NCBI GenBank assembly: GCA_947460795.1
Contig: CANHJA010000029.1
Coordinates: 1 to 14,654 of the forward strand
From: Bacteroidota bacterium
GTDB lineage: Bacteria; Bacteroidota; Bacteroidia; Chitinophagales; Chitinophagaceae
DNA length: 14,654 nucleotides
Direction: 5' to 3'
The notes below the pieces were generated by a model, which searched no databases, was not told the origin of the DNA, and was given only the letters and a program-made list of their open reading frames with translations. Positions 1-7,896 of the stretch are shown in pieces. Positions within the stretch are counted from its first letter, which is position 1. Every line of letters starts with the position of its first letter. The position numbers were made by a program, and so were the translations under genes.

Positions 1-332
1 CCCCAACCTATATTGCCATGCATACGCACATAGTTTTTTGCCCGTTCGATATAAGCACAACGAGCTGTGTAAATTTCAGAAATATCTACAAACTCTTTGC
101 CCAACTTCATCATTTCGCTTTCCAAAAATGAGTTGCCAGAATAGCTCCAGCACGTGCCCGAACTTCCTTGATTTTTTACCGGTGAGTTTTCTAAATTAAT
201 GACTTCAGTGAATTTAAATTTAGCCTTCGAACTATCTGAAACATTAGCTTTTAAAGAGTTTACTAAATTATCTTGCGCTTGCATCGAGAAAGAAAAAGCA
301 AGAAGAGAGAATGAGAATACAATTTTTTTCAT
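1..332 (-). CDS. Secreted C1-family cysteine peptidase (aminopeptidase C/bleomycin hydrolase-like), N-terminal part only
   Basis: The first 110 codons are visible; the gene runs off the left edge. The ATG at 332 opens a signal peptide (MKK, a hydrophobic stretch rich in F, S and L, then MQA before Q20), so the enzyme is exported to the periplasm or further. Residues 51-64 read PVKNQGSSGTCWSY. In papain-clan peptidases this block holds the oxyanion Gln (Q55) and the nucleophilic Cys (C61). The following ESEMMKLGKEFVDISE and the stretch with YVRMHGNIGW resemble the PepC/bleomycin-hydrolase subgroup of family C1 rather than plain papain, with little propeptide between signal and active site. The catalytic His and Asn lie outside the window. 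No clear promoter was found; a one-mismatch -7 box lies about 40 bases upstream. Family is confident; exact substrate is not. Confidence 0.85.
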   Translation of the reverse strand, partial: MKKIVFSFSLLAFSFSMQAQDNLVNSLKANVSDSSKAKFKFTEVINLENSPVKNQGSSGTCWSYSGNSFLESEMMKLGKEFVDISEIYTARCAYIERAKNYVRMHGNIGW

Positions 333-505
333 TTTTATATTAATAATTAGGACGTGAAAATACACAAATATCCCAATTGCCAAAACGAACTGCGATAAAC
401 ATTGTCATTTCAATTATAAAAGTCCAAATTTCTTCATCATAAACTGAAATTAGATCCCCCAAAATGAATTTTGACTTTCAAATACCTCGAAATGCACTTA
501 AAATG

Positions 506-535
506 TTGTTCTCAAAAAATAATATTCTATATTTG
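506..535 (+). promoter_or_regulatory. dnaN promoter (Bacteroidota sigma-A type)
   Basis: TTG at 506-508 and a perfect TAnnTTTG box (TATATTTG) at 528-535 are separated by 19 bases, the spacing typical of the Bacteroidota housekeeping promoter. The predicted start lies near 540, giving a leader of about 20-25 bases before the dnaN ATG at 564. Confidence 0.75.
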
Positions 536-563
536 TCATTCATAATATAAAAACAACAATTTC

Positions 564-1679
564 ATGCGATTTATAGTTTCATCAGGTACTTTATTGAAAA
601 ATTTACAAAGCATTAGTGGTATTATTGGCACCAACAATGTATTGCCTATTTTAGAGTCCTTTTTATTTGACATCAATCAAAATAAATTAACGGTAGTTAG
701 TACCGATTTGGAAACCATGATGAAAGTTACCATGGACGTGCAAGCAAATGAGCAAGGCAAACTTTGTGTGCAAGCAAAAGTATTGTTAGACTATTTGAAA
801 AATTTGCCCGAACAACCAATTACTTTTGATGTAAATACCAACGATTATGGTATCGATATTACCAGTGAGCAAGGTAAATATAAAATTGTAGGTGAAGATG
901 CTAAAAGCTATCCTACAGAACCAAAAGCTGAAGACACATCGTCATTTACAATGTCGGCTGCAGAATTAAGCGACGGCATTGCAAAAGCAGTAATTGCAGT
1001 AAGTACAGATGATTTACGCCCTGCAATGAGTGGTGTTTTATTTGAATTAAGCAAAAATAATTTAACATTGGTAGCAACCGACGCACATCGATTGGTGCGT
1101 TGCATAAAAACAGATGTACATTGTCCAAATGAAGATAAATTAATTGTCCCTAAAAAAGCATTGGCACAATTGAAAAATAATTTAAACACCTCTACAGAAG
1201 TGTCTATTTCATACAATCAAAATCATTTATTTGTAGTTGGTGAAAACATTCATTTAAGCTGTCGTTTAATAGATGCAAAATTCCCAGATTACAAAGTGGT
1301 CATTCCTGCTGACAATCCGTTTAAATTAATTTTAGCAAAAGTGGAATTGGTGAGTGCATTGAAACGTGTGAGCGTTTTTGCGAATAAAACGACCAATCAA
1401 GTGGTGTTGGATATTGTAGGAAATAATTTACACTTGTATGCACAAGATGTAGATTTTTCATTTGAAGGAAATGAGCAAATGGCTTGCCAATATACTGGAG
1501 AAGACATGAAAATTGCCTTCAATGCGCGCTTGTTGTTAGAGCTATTATTAGCAACCGATGGCGATGAAGTATTGTTTGAGTTAAGCACTCCAACACGAGC
1601 AGGTTTGATAAAACCAGTGGAGAAAAAAGACAACGAAGATTTATTAATGTTATTGATGCCATTGATGATTGGCGTATAA
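564..1679 (+). CDS. dnaN: DNA polymerase III subunit beta (sliding clamp)
   Basis: This is the 371-residue processivity clamp, a ring-shaped homodimer that tethers DNA polymerase III and other replication and repair proteins to DNA. The length is the family norm and allows three repeated clamp domains (about 1-120, 125-250 and 255-371). Recognisable family blocks are the opening MRFIVSSGTLLKNLQSISG, VLPILESFLF, LRPAMSGVLFEL, ATDAHRLVR near residue 173, and the hydrophobic C-terminal tail MLLMPLMIGV. The ATG at 564 gives the canonical N-terminus, and a good promoter sits just upstream. No dnaA, recF or gyrB is visible nearby, so this copy is not in the classic oriC cluster within the window. 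It is flanked by an exported peptidase gene in the opposite direction and a metabolic dehydrogenase, and the terminator behind it indicates a single-gene transcript. Confidence 0.97.
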   Translation: MRFIVSSGTLLKNLQSISGIIGTNNVLPILESFLFDINQNKLTVVSTDLETMMKVTMDVQANEQGKLCVQAKVLLDYLKNLPEQPITFDVNTNDYGIDITSEQGKYKIVGEDAKSYPTEPKAEDTSSFTMSAAELSDGIAKAVIAVSTDDLRPAMSGVLFELSKNNLTLVATDAHRLVRCIKTDVHCPNEDKLIVPKKALAQLKNNLNTSTEVSISYNQNHLFVVGENIHLSCRLIDAKFPDYKVVIPADNPFKLILAKVELVSALKRVSVFANKTTNQVVLDIVGNNLHLYAQDVDFSFEGNEQMACQYTGEDMKIAFNARLLLELLLATDGDEVLFELSTPTRAGLIKPVEKKDNEDLLMLLMPLMIGV

Positions 1680-1721
1680 TCATAGATATTAGATTAGAGA
1701 CATTAGATTTTAGAAATACAG

Positions 1722-1749
1722 AATCCCGAATTTTTTCGGGATTTTTTTT
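1722..1749 (+). terminator. Rho-independent terminator of dnaN
   Basis: A perfect 9-bp stem (AATCCCGAA at 1722-1730, TTCGGGATT at 1735-1743) closes a TTTT loop and is followed by a run of T to 1749. It starts 42 bases after the dnaN stop and points in the direction of dnaN transcription. Confidence 0.9.
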
Positions 1750-1864
1750 GGGTTCGAAGGCTACTACTTTATTGAACTGATGGGCGATGGCACCGTTCAA
1801 CAAAATCACTTTGTTCAACTTTTTATTAAAAATAAATACTAAATAAATTCCTATTTTTACATTT

Positions 1865-3322
1865 ATGAATTTGACAAATTTTGAGCACATACAAAACTAT
1901 ATTGGAGGCGAATTTAAAGACCCAATTTCTAAACAATATATCGATAATATCAATCCTGCTACTGGCTCCATATTTGGACAAATTCCAAACAGCAATTCAG
2001 AGGATGTAGCGGATGCTGTAAAAGCTGCACAAAATGCATTTCCAAGTTGGAGTGTTTCAACACCAGAAACCCGCTTCAAAATATTAAATCGAATTGCTGA
2101 ATTAATTGATGAAAATTTAGATGCATTAGCGTTGGCCGAAACTACCGACAATGGGAAAACATTAACGTTAAGTACTCGAGTTGATATTCCTAGAGCCTCT
2201 TCAAACTTTCGTTTTTTTGCAACAGGTATCATGCATTTTTCAACAGAAAGTCATGTGATGGAAGACAAAGCAATCAACTACACCATGCGTCAACCAGTTG
2301 GCATTGTAGGTTGCATTTCTCCTTGGAATTTGCCTTTGTATTTATTTACTTGGAAAATTGCACCGGCATTGGCAGCAGGAAATTGTGTAATAGCAAAACC
2401 AAGTGAAGTAACCCCTTTGACCTCTTTTTTATTGGCTAAAATTTGTAAAGAAGCAGGCTTACCTGATGGTGTTTTAAACATCATTCATGGCGATGGACCA
2501 AATTGTGGAAGTGCCATTGTTGCTCATCCTCAAATAAAAGCCATTTCTTTTACAGGTAGTACTCGCGCAGGTCAACACATTGCATCGGTGGCAGCTCCTA
2601 TGTTCAAAAAATTGTCGTTGGAGCTTGGAGGTAAAAATCCGAATATCATTTTTGCTGATTGCGATTGGGAAAAAATGATGAAAACAACCGTTCAAAGTTC
2701 ATTTGCCAATCAAGGACAAATTTGCTTGTGTGGAAGTCGAATTATAGTAGAAAAATCGATTTATGAAAGATTCAAAACGGAGTTTATTGAACAAGTAAAA
2801 AAACTTACTGTAGGTGATCCTATAGAAATGTCATCAAAACAAGGAGCTGTAGTAAGTAAAGTTCACTTTGAAAAAATATTGAATTGCATTGAACTGGCAA
2901 AACAAGAAGGTGGAAAAATTTTATTGGGTGGGAATTCAGTAAAAGTTGAAGGTCGTTGTATAAATGGTTATTTTGTTGAACCAACTATTATTGAAGGACT
3001 AAGTTCTAATTGCAGAACCAATATGGAAGAAATTTTTGGACCAGTGGTAACCCTTCAAACATTTGAAACAGAAGAAGAAGCATTGGCTTTAGCGAATTGC
3101 AGCGACTATGGTTTAGCATCAACAGTTTGGACACAAAATATTTCAAAAGCAAATCGTGTGGCTATGCAAATTAATGCAGGAATTGTTTGGATAAATTGTT
3201 GGTTACTTCGTGACTTGCGAACACCTTTTGGAGGAGTTAAAAATAGTGGTGTTGGTCGTGAAGGTGGTTGGGATGCATTGCGTTTCTTTACAGAACCTAA
3301 AAATGTATGTGTAGAAATTTAA
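1865..3322 (+). CDS. NAD(P)-dependent aldehyde dehydrogenase, 2-aminomuconate/2-hydroxymuconate semialdehyde dehydrogenase type
   Basis: A full-length (485 aa) cytosolic aldehyde dehydrogenase. Visible catalytic features are N155 in SPWNLP, K178 in AKPSE (coenzyme binding), E253 in LELGGKNP (general base), C287 in NQGQIC (nucleophile) and E389 in EEIFGPV. The C-terminal block reading NCWLLRDLRTPFGGVKNSG and then GREGGWDALRFFTEPKNVC is the signature of the ALDH8/XylG-like group. Members oxidise 2-aminomuconate semialdehyde (tryptophan-kynurenine breakdown) or 2-hydroxymuconate semialdehyde (aromatic meta-cleavage). In Bacteroidota the kynurenine route is the likelier context, but no other gene of that pathway is in the window, so the substrate is inferred. 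A weak -7-like TATTTTTA lies at 1852-1859. The downstream lipoprotein gene begins at the stop codon and is probably co-transcribed. Confidence 0.88.
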   Translation: MNLTNFEHIQNYIGGEFKDPISKQYIDNINPATGSIFGQIPNSNSEDVADAVKAAQNAFPSWSVSTPETRFKILNRIAELIDENLDALALAETTDNGKTLTLSTRVDIPRASSNFRFFATGIMHFSTESHVMEDKAINYTMRQPVGIVGCISPWNLPLYLFTWKIAPALAAGNCVIAKPSEVTPLTSFLLAKICKEAGLPDGVLNIIHGDGPNCGSAIVAHPQIKAISFTGSTRAGQHIASVAAPMFKKLSLELGGKNPNIIFADCDWEKMMKTTVQSSFANQGQICLCGSRIIVEKSIYERFKTEFIEQVKKLTVGDPIEMSSKQGAVVSKVHFEKILNCIELAKQEGGKILLGGNSVKVEGRCINGYFVEPTIIEGLSSNCRTNMEEIFGPVVTLQTFETEEEALALANCSDYGLASTVWTQNISKANRVAMQINAGIVWINCWLLRDLRTPFGGVKNSGVGREGGWDALRFFTEPKNVCVEI

Positions 3323-3333
3323 TGACATTGCAC

Positions 3334-3882
3334 ATGAAAAACCTATTTTCTTTTTTGTTGATTTCAATTGTATTATTTTCTTGTGGACCAAATACTACCA
3401 CTCCAAATACAACCCAAATTACTTTAAGTTATCCTAATGCTTGTTGTTGCAATACGATTTTCAATATAGGTGCTGGAAAAATATATATTCCATCTATGTT
3501 TACACCAAACAATGATGGAATGAATGATGCATTTCGAGTAATTGGAGATAGCAATATTAAATACATAACCAATGTTGTTATAATCAACTCATTGAATATT
3601 GCAATTGCAACTATTGATACAATGTTTAGTTTGAACACTACAAAAAATTGGAATGGTAAATTAATTGACAACTTAACTTATGAAGGTAATTTTAGTTGCA
3701 CATTTAATGTTGTTGATAAAACCAATGCCTACTATTCTTATACAGGCAATAGTGCTTCTTATATTAAAACGACTCATGCAAATACCCTTATTAGTAACTA
3801 TGCCAATTGCAAATTTGAAGATCAATTTGATAATACAAGTTTCACAACTCCTTATTTAACGAATGAAATTCATTTTAAATAA
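3334..3882 (+). CDS. Predicted lipoprotein with a single CHU_C-like (type B sorting / gliding motility-associated) domain
   Basis: A 182-residue exported protein of unknown function. From the ATG at 3334 it begins MKNLFSFLL and reaches a lipobox LFSC with the lipidated Cys at 17. An alternative ATG at 3322 overlaps the preceding TAA stop and adds four residues that do not improve the signal, so 3334 is preferred. After a Thr/Asn-rich linker and an odd Cys triplet (37-39) comes IPSMFTPNNDGMNDAFRV (about 52-69), the hallmark opening of the CHU_C domain. Later parts of that fold match loosely: a hydrophobic strand at 79-93, WNGK at 106-109 in place of the usual WDG, and YEGNFSC in place of the usual GTYxY. 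CHU_C normally ends large type IX-secreted proteins. Here it makes up nearly the whole of a lipid-anchored protein and is followed by about 40 further residues, so a sorting role is doubtful. Confidence 0.78.
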   Translation: MKNLFSFLLISIVLFSCGPNTTTPNTTQITLSYPNACCCNTIFNIGAGKIYIPSMFTPNNDGMNDAFRVIGDSNIKYITNVVIINSLNIAIATIDTMFSLNTTKNWNGKLIDNLTYEGNFSCTFNVVDKTNAYYSYTGNSASYIKTTHANTLISNYANCKFEDQFDNTSFTTPYLTNEIHFK

Positions 3883-3896
3883 CTATTTCATTCGTT
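3858..3896. repeat. 12-bp inverted repeat spanning two abutting stop codons (possible bidirectional terminator)
   Basis: AACGAATGAAAT (3858-3869) and ATTTCATTCGTT (3885-3896) are perfect reverse complements around a 15-base loop. The loop holds the TAA of the lipoprotein gene (3880-3882), and the stop of the convergent DUF3820 gene (3883-3885) abuts it. The position suits a shared transcription end for both strands, but neither side has a proper T-run, so termination is inferred. Confidence 0.5.
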
Positions 3897-4125
3897 TCAA
3901 TTCTAGCAAAATATCTTGTAATCCATTCAGTTTTATTTCATAAACGGTGGCCATGAGTTGCCCTAATTTACCTTTAGGAAATCCACCATTGCGTAAAAAA
4001 TATTCTAAATAAAAGTCTGGTAAATCGCATAAAATAGTGCCTTTGTATTTTCCAAAAGGCATTTTCATGCGAACAATTTCGAGTAATAATTCGGAGTTAA
4101 AATCTTGTGGTGTTTCCATTTTCAT
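3883..4125 (-). CDS. DUF3820 family protein
   Basis: A small (80 aa) soluble protein of the DUF3820 family (annotated in Pfam as a putative quorum-sensing-regulated virulence factor). The blocks MPFGKYKGTILCDLP (about 22-36), FLRNGGFPKGKLG (43-55) and the hydrophobic helix with VYEIKLNGLQDIL near the end match the family along its length. The biochemical role is not established. Its ATG (4125) follows directly on the TAA of the methionine synthase gene with no spacer, so it is almost certainly the last gene of the metH transcript and translationally coupled to it. A second Met at residue 3 is an alternative start. It ends tail-to-tail with the lipoprotein gene with no intergenic base between the stops. 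Confidence 0.85.
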   Translation of the reverse strand: MKMETPQDFNSELLLEIVRMKMPFGKYKGTILCDLPDFYLEYFLRNGGFPKGKLGQLMATVYEIKLNGLQDILLELKRMK

Positions 4126-6840
4126 TTAATCTAAAGCGGGCCTTAACCAACGTGTTGCTTCATCTAATGTCATTCCTTTGCGATTGGCATAATCTTCTAA
4201 CTGGTCACGTTCGATTTTTCCTACACCAAAATATTTACTTTCAGGATGCGCAAAATACCAACCACAAACGGACGATGCAGGATACATTGCTAAATTCTCG
4301 GTTAACTCAACACCTATTTCTTCTGTAGCATTCAGCAATTGAAATAATTTATATTTTTCAGTATGATCAGGACAAGCAGGATAGCCTGGAGCCGGTCGAA
4401 TACCTTGATATTTTTCCTTAATTAAATCTTCCATTGAAATGTTTTCATCTTTTGCATATCCCCAATATTCTTTTCTAACTTTTTGATGCAATAATTCAGT
4501 AAAAGCCTCGGCTAGCCTGTCTGCCAATGCTTGCAGCATAATTTTATTATAGTCGTCATGCTGTTCTTCAAATACGTTAATGTGCTCTTCAATTCCTTTT
4601 ATAGTAACTACAAAAGCACCTAAATGATTCGACATACCGCTAATCCCTCTTGAAGTTGGGATGAAGTCTGCTAAAGATAAATTAGGTTGTCCTTCTGCTT
4701 TATGAATTTGTTGACGGAGGAAATTGAGTGTTATATTTGACACACCCCTAGCCCCTCTCGAATCAGTAATATCAACAAGATGTTTATCTGCATAAACGGT
4801 AATTTCATCATCACTCTTTTTTTCCACTTCATAAATTCCAAAAACGGCATTGGCTTGCAACCATTTTTCATCTACTATTTTTTGCAATAATGTATTCGCA
4901 TCGTTGTATAATTTGGTTGCTTCTTTACCCACAATTTCATCTTGAAGTATAGCTGGAAATTTACCATGCATTTCCCATGTAATAAAAAACGGCGTCCAAT
5001 CAATGTATTGAGCTATTTCAGATAAATCATAATTTAAAATTGTTTTATTGCCTATAAAATTTGGCTTGTGAATTTCTATACTATCTTCAATTTTTAATTT
5101 GTTTTCTCTTGCTTTGCCAATAGATAAATAGTTTTTAATTATTTTTCGATTTAAAAAATCCTCTTTCAATTGCGCATACTCTGTTGATATTTTTGATAAA
5201 AATGCAGGCTTATTTTCATTTAATAAATCACTCACAACAGAAACAGCTCTTGAAGCATCTAACACATGTATGACACCATGATTATAATTTTCAGCAATTT
5301 TTACTGCGGTATGCATGCGGGAAGTTGTAGCGCCACCAATGAGTAAAGGAAAATTTAAATTCCTACGTTTCATTTCGTGGGCAATGTGCACCATTTCATC
5401 TAAGGATGGAGTTATAAGGCCTGACAAACCAATAACATCCACTTCTAAACGAACGGCTTCATCTAATATTTTATTAGCAGGAACCATTACTCCTAAATCG
5501 ATAATTTCATATCCATTGCAAGCCAATACGACTCCCACAATGTTTTTTCCAATATCGTGTACATCTCCTTTTACGGTAGCCAATAAAACTTTTCCTGCAG
5601 AAGTTTCTTCTACTTTTCCTGCTTCTATAAATGGTTGTAAATAGGCCACACTCCGTTTCATAACACGAGCACTTTTCACTACTTGAGGTAAAAACATTTT
5701 ACCACTACCAAATAAATCACCCACTACATTCATCCCATCCATTAAAGGGCCTTCAATCACTTCAATCGGTTTATCAAACTTCAAGCGAGCTTCTTCAGTG
5801 TCTTGTTCTATATATTCCGTAATGCCATTTACTAATGAATGGGTTAATCTTTTTTCAACAGATTCTAAGCGCCAAGATTCATCTTTAATTTGTACTTTAC
5901 CTTTGGCTTTTACAGTTTCTGCAAATTGTATTAAGGCTTCTGTAGCTTCATTATGATCATTGTTTATATTTAAAATTACATCTTCACACAATTTTTTTAA
6001 ACTGGGTTCTATTTCATCATAAACGGCTAATTGGCCAGCATTTACAATACCCATATCCATTCCTGCTTGAATTGCATGATATAAAAAAACAGAATGCATA
6101 GCCTCTCTTACATGTTCATTCCCCCTGAATGAAAAAGATAAATTACTAACACCACCACTCACTTTTGTCAAAGGCATTAGTTGTTTAATTTCTTTGGTAG
6201 CTTCTATAAAATCAACTCCATAATTATTGTGTTCTTCCAGTCCTGTTGCGACGGCAAAAATGTTTGGATCGAAAATAATATCTTCAGGTTTGAAGCCCAC
6301 TTTCTCTGTTAATATTTTGTAAGCTCTATGGCAAATTGCTACTTTTCTATCTTTAGAATCTGCTTGACCTATTTCATCAAAAGCCATTACAATCACTGCT
6401 GCGCCATACATTCTGCAAATTTTGGCTTGCTCAATAAATTTAGCTTCCCCTTCTTTCATTGAAATAGAATTTACCACACATTTTCCTTGAATGCATTTTA
6501 ATCCGGCTTCAATAATTTCAAATTTGCTACTATCCAACATGATTGGAATTTTAGCGATATCTGGCTCTGCTTGCACTAAATTGATAAAAGTAGTCATTGC
6601 ATAAACGCCATCTAACATGGCATCATCCATGTTCACATCTAAAATTTGTGCACCACTTTCCACTTGCTGTCGAGCAACACTGAGTGCCTCATCATATTTT
6701 TCTTCTTGTATAAGTCGAGCAAATTTTTTACTACCCGTTACATTGGTACGTTCTCCTACATTCACAAAATTTGTTTCTGGTCGAAGCACCAAAGGTTCTA
6801 GTCCGCTTAAATGTAAAAAAGGTTTTATTATAGAATTCAT
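4126..6840 (-). CDS. metH: Cobalamin-dependent methionine synthase, folate/B12/activation half of a split MetH
   Basis: This 904-residue cytosolic protein corresponds to residues from about 340 to the end of the single-chain E. coli enzyme. Domains in order are the pterin (methyl-tetrahydrofolate) binding barrel, with NVGERTNVTGSKKF at 27-40 and IFDPNIFAVATG near 189-200; the cobalamin cap and B12-binding module, with GDVHDIGKNIVG at 425-436 (H428 is the lower-axial ligand), SGLITPSLDE at 473-482 and GGATTSRMHT at 502-511; and the reactivation domain that binds S-adenosylmethionine, with RPAPGYPACPDHTEK at 815-829. The homocysteine/zinc domain is absent and is supplied by the gene 9 bases upstream. 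The break falls in the natural linker just before LSGLEPL. No key residue is missing and the frame is clean, so this is a stable split, known from many Bacteroidota, not a fresh frameshift. Confidence 0.96.
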   Translation of the reverse strand: MNSIIKPFLHLSGLEPLVLRPETNFVNVGERTNVTGSKKFARLIQEEKYDEALSVARQQVESGAQILDVNMDDAMLDGVYAMTTFINLVQAEPDIAKIPIMLDSSKFEIIEAGLKCIQGKCVVNSISMKEGEAKFIEQAKICRMYGAAVIVMAFDEIGQADSKDRKVAICHRAYKILTEKVGFKPEDIIFDPNIFAVATGLEEHNNYGVDFIEATKEIKQLMPLTKVSGGVSNLSFSFRGNEHVREAMHSVFLYHAIQAGMDMGIVNAGQLAVYDEIEPSLKKLCEDVILNINNDHNEATEALIQFAETVKAKGKVQIKDESWRLESVEKRLTHSLVNGITEYIEQDTEEARLKFDKPIEVIEGPLMDGMNVVGDLFGSGKMFLPQVVKSARVMKRSVAYLQPFIEAGKVEETSAGKVLLATVKGDVHDIGKNIVGVVLACNGYEIIDLGVMVPANKILDEAVRLEVDVIGLSGLITPSLDEMVHIAHEMKRRNLNFPLLIGGATTSRMHTAVKIAENYNHGVIHVLDASRAVSVVSDLLNENKPAFLSKISTEYAQLKEDFLNRKIIKNYLSIGKARENKLKIEDSIEIHKPNFIGNKTILNYDLSEIAQYIDWTPFFITWEMHGKFPAILQDEIVGKEATKLYNDANTLLQKIVDEKWLQANAVFGIYEVEKKSDDEITVYADKHLVDITDSRGARGVSNITLNFLRQQIHKAEGQPNLSLADFIPTSRGISGMSNHLGAFVVTIKGIEEHINVFEEQHDDYNKIMLQALADRLAEAFTELLHQKVRKEYWGYAKDENISMEDLIKEKYQGIRPAPGYPACPDHTEKYKLFQLLNATEEIGVELTENLAMYPASSVCGWYFAHPESKYFGVGKIERDQLEDYANRKGMTLDEATRWLRPALD

Positions 6841-6849
6841 AATTTACGC

Positions 6850-7896
6850 TTAATCTTTTTGTAATGTGGGTAATACCCTTGGTTTAATATTTTTAACTTC
6901 CTCAGCGATGCATTTAATATGATCGGGTGTAGTTCCACAGCATCCTCCTACAATATTTACAAATCCTTCTTTTGCCCAATCAGCAATGATATGGCCGGTT
7001 TCATGTGGCTGTTCATCATATTCTCCAAAAGCATTTGGCAAACCTGCATTCGGATATGCACTCACTGCACACGATGCCAATGCACTCAATTCTTCGATAT
7101 GTGGGCGCATTTGTGTAGCACCTAAAGCACAATTAAAGCCTACACTAATAGGATTGCAATGCTCTATGGAATAATAAAATGCTTCTAAGGTTTGTCCGCT
7201 TAACGTTCTTCCACTTGCATCCGTTATGGTTCCCGAAATCATGATGGGTAGGTCAATACTATAATCTTCAAAGTATTTTTTTACAGCAAAAATGGCTGCT
7301 TTTGCATTGAGTGTATCAAATATGGTTTCAATTAAAATAATATCAACACCACCATCTATCAATCCTTTTACTTGCTCATAATAGGCTTCCATTACTTGAT
7401 CAAAAGTTACAGCTCTAAAACCTGGATTATTTACATCAGGTGAAAGTGAAAGTGTCCTGTTTGTTGGTCCAATAGCACCCGCTACAAAAACCGATTCTCG
7501 ATTTTCGATGTTGGATGTTTGATCCAAATTTTGATCATCGGTTATTGAATTTTGAAATAGTTCTACTGCCTTTCTTGCACATTTTGCAGAAGCTACATTT
7601 AATTCATAGCTCAAATCTTCCATGCCATAATCTGCCATTGAAATACGTTGTGCACTAAATGTATTGGTTTCAATAATGTTAGCACCAGCTTGTAAATACT
7701 GCAAATGAATGTTTGTAATAATATCTGGTTGAGTAATAGAAAGTAAATCATTATTTCCTTTTACATCGCAATGCCAATTTTTAAATCGTTCACCTCTATA
7801 ATCCTCTTCAGATAATTTATGGCGTTGTATCATGGTACCCATGGCACCATCGATGATTAAAATTCTTTGTTTTAGTATGTCTACTATTTTGCTCAT
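6850..7896 (-). CDS. Homocysteine methyltransferase half of split methionine synthase (MetH N-terminal domain)
   Basis: A 348-residue homocysteine-binding barrel that binds zinc and activates homocysteine as the methyl acceptor. DGAMGTMIQ (16-24) and ETNTF (76-80) open the domain. The zinc ligands are C256 in GFNCALG and C319/C320 in GGCCGTTPDHI. IETIFDTLNAKAA (189-201), SGTITDASGRTLSGQT (221-236) and AYPNAGLPNAFGEYD (280-294) are near-identical to E. coli MetH, which places it in the MetH type rather than the stand-alone MmuM type. A short Asn/Asp/Gln-rich insertion at about 118-134 sits in a loop. It needs the cobalamin subunit encoded next in the operon and presumably forms a complex with it. 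It is the first gene of the transcript, and the leader carries a probable SAM-II riboswitch. The start ATG (7896) is fixed by MSKIVDILKQRILIIDGAMG. Confidence 0.95.
   Translation of the reverse strand: MSKIVDILKQRILIIDGAMGTMIQRHKLSEEDYRGERFKNWHCDVKGNNDLLSITQPDIITNIHLQYLQAGANIIETNTFSAQRISMADYGMEDLSYELNVASAKCARKAVELFQNSITDDQNLDQTSNIENRESVFVAGAIGPTNRTLSLSPDVNNPGFRAVTFDQVMEAYYEQVKGLIDGGVDIILIETIFDTLNAKAAIFAVKKYFEDYSIDLPIMISGTITDASGRTLSGQTLEAFYYSIEHCNPISVGFNCALGATQMRPHIEELSALASCAVSAYPNAGLPNAFGEYDEQPHETGHIIADWAKEGFVNIVGGCCGTTPDHIKCIAEEVKNIKPRVLPTLQKD

Noticed and set aside
333..563. Possible small gene or RNA between the peptidase and dnaN.
   Set aside because: No open frame of note, no tRNA-like cloverleaf and no terminator were found; only the dnaN promoter could be supported.
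1688..1709. Direct repeat ATTAGATT (1688-1695, 1702-1709) after dnaN.
   Set aside because: Two 8-base AT-rich words 14 bases apart in AT-rich DNA; no further copies or structure to support a function.
1519..1890. Minus-strand open frame of 123 codons across the dnaN end and the following spacer.
   Set aside because: It runs antisense through dnaN, translates the dnaN terminator into peptide and has no family resemblance or promoter; it is a by-product of the other strand.
3307..3333. Upstream starts (3307, 3322) for the CHU_C-like lipoprotein.
   Set aside because: They overlap the dehydrogenase end and put polar residues before the signal peptide; the ATG at 3334 gives a standard lipoprotein signal.
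4107..4328. Plus-strand frame opposite the 3' end of metH, and other short frames opposite metH, the dehydrogenase and the kinase.
   Set aside because: They lie wholly within strongly conserved coding sequence on the other strand and show no family features of their own.
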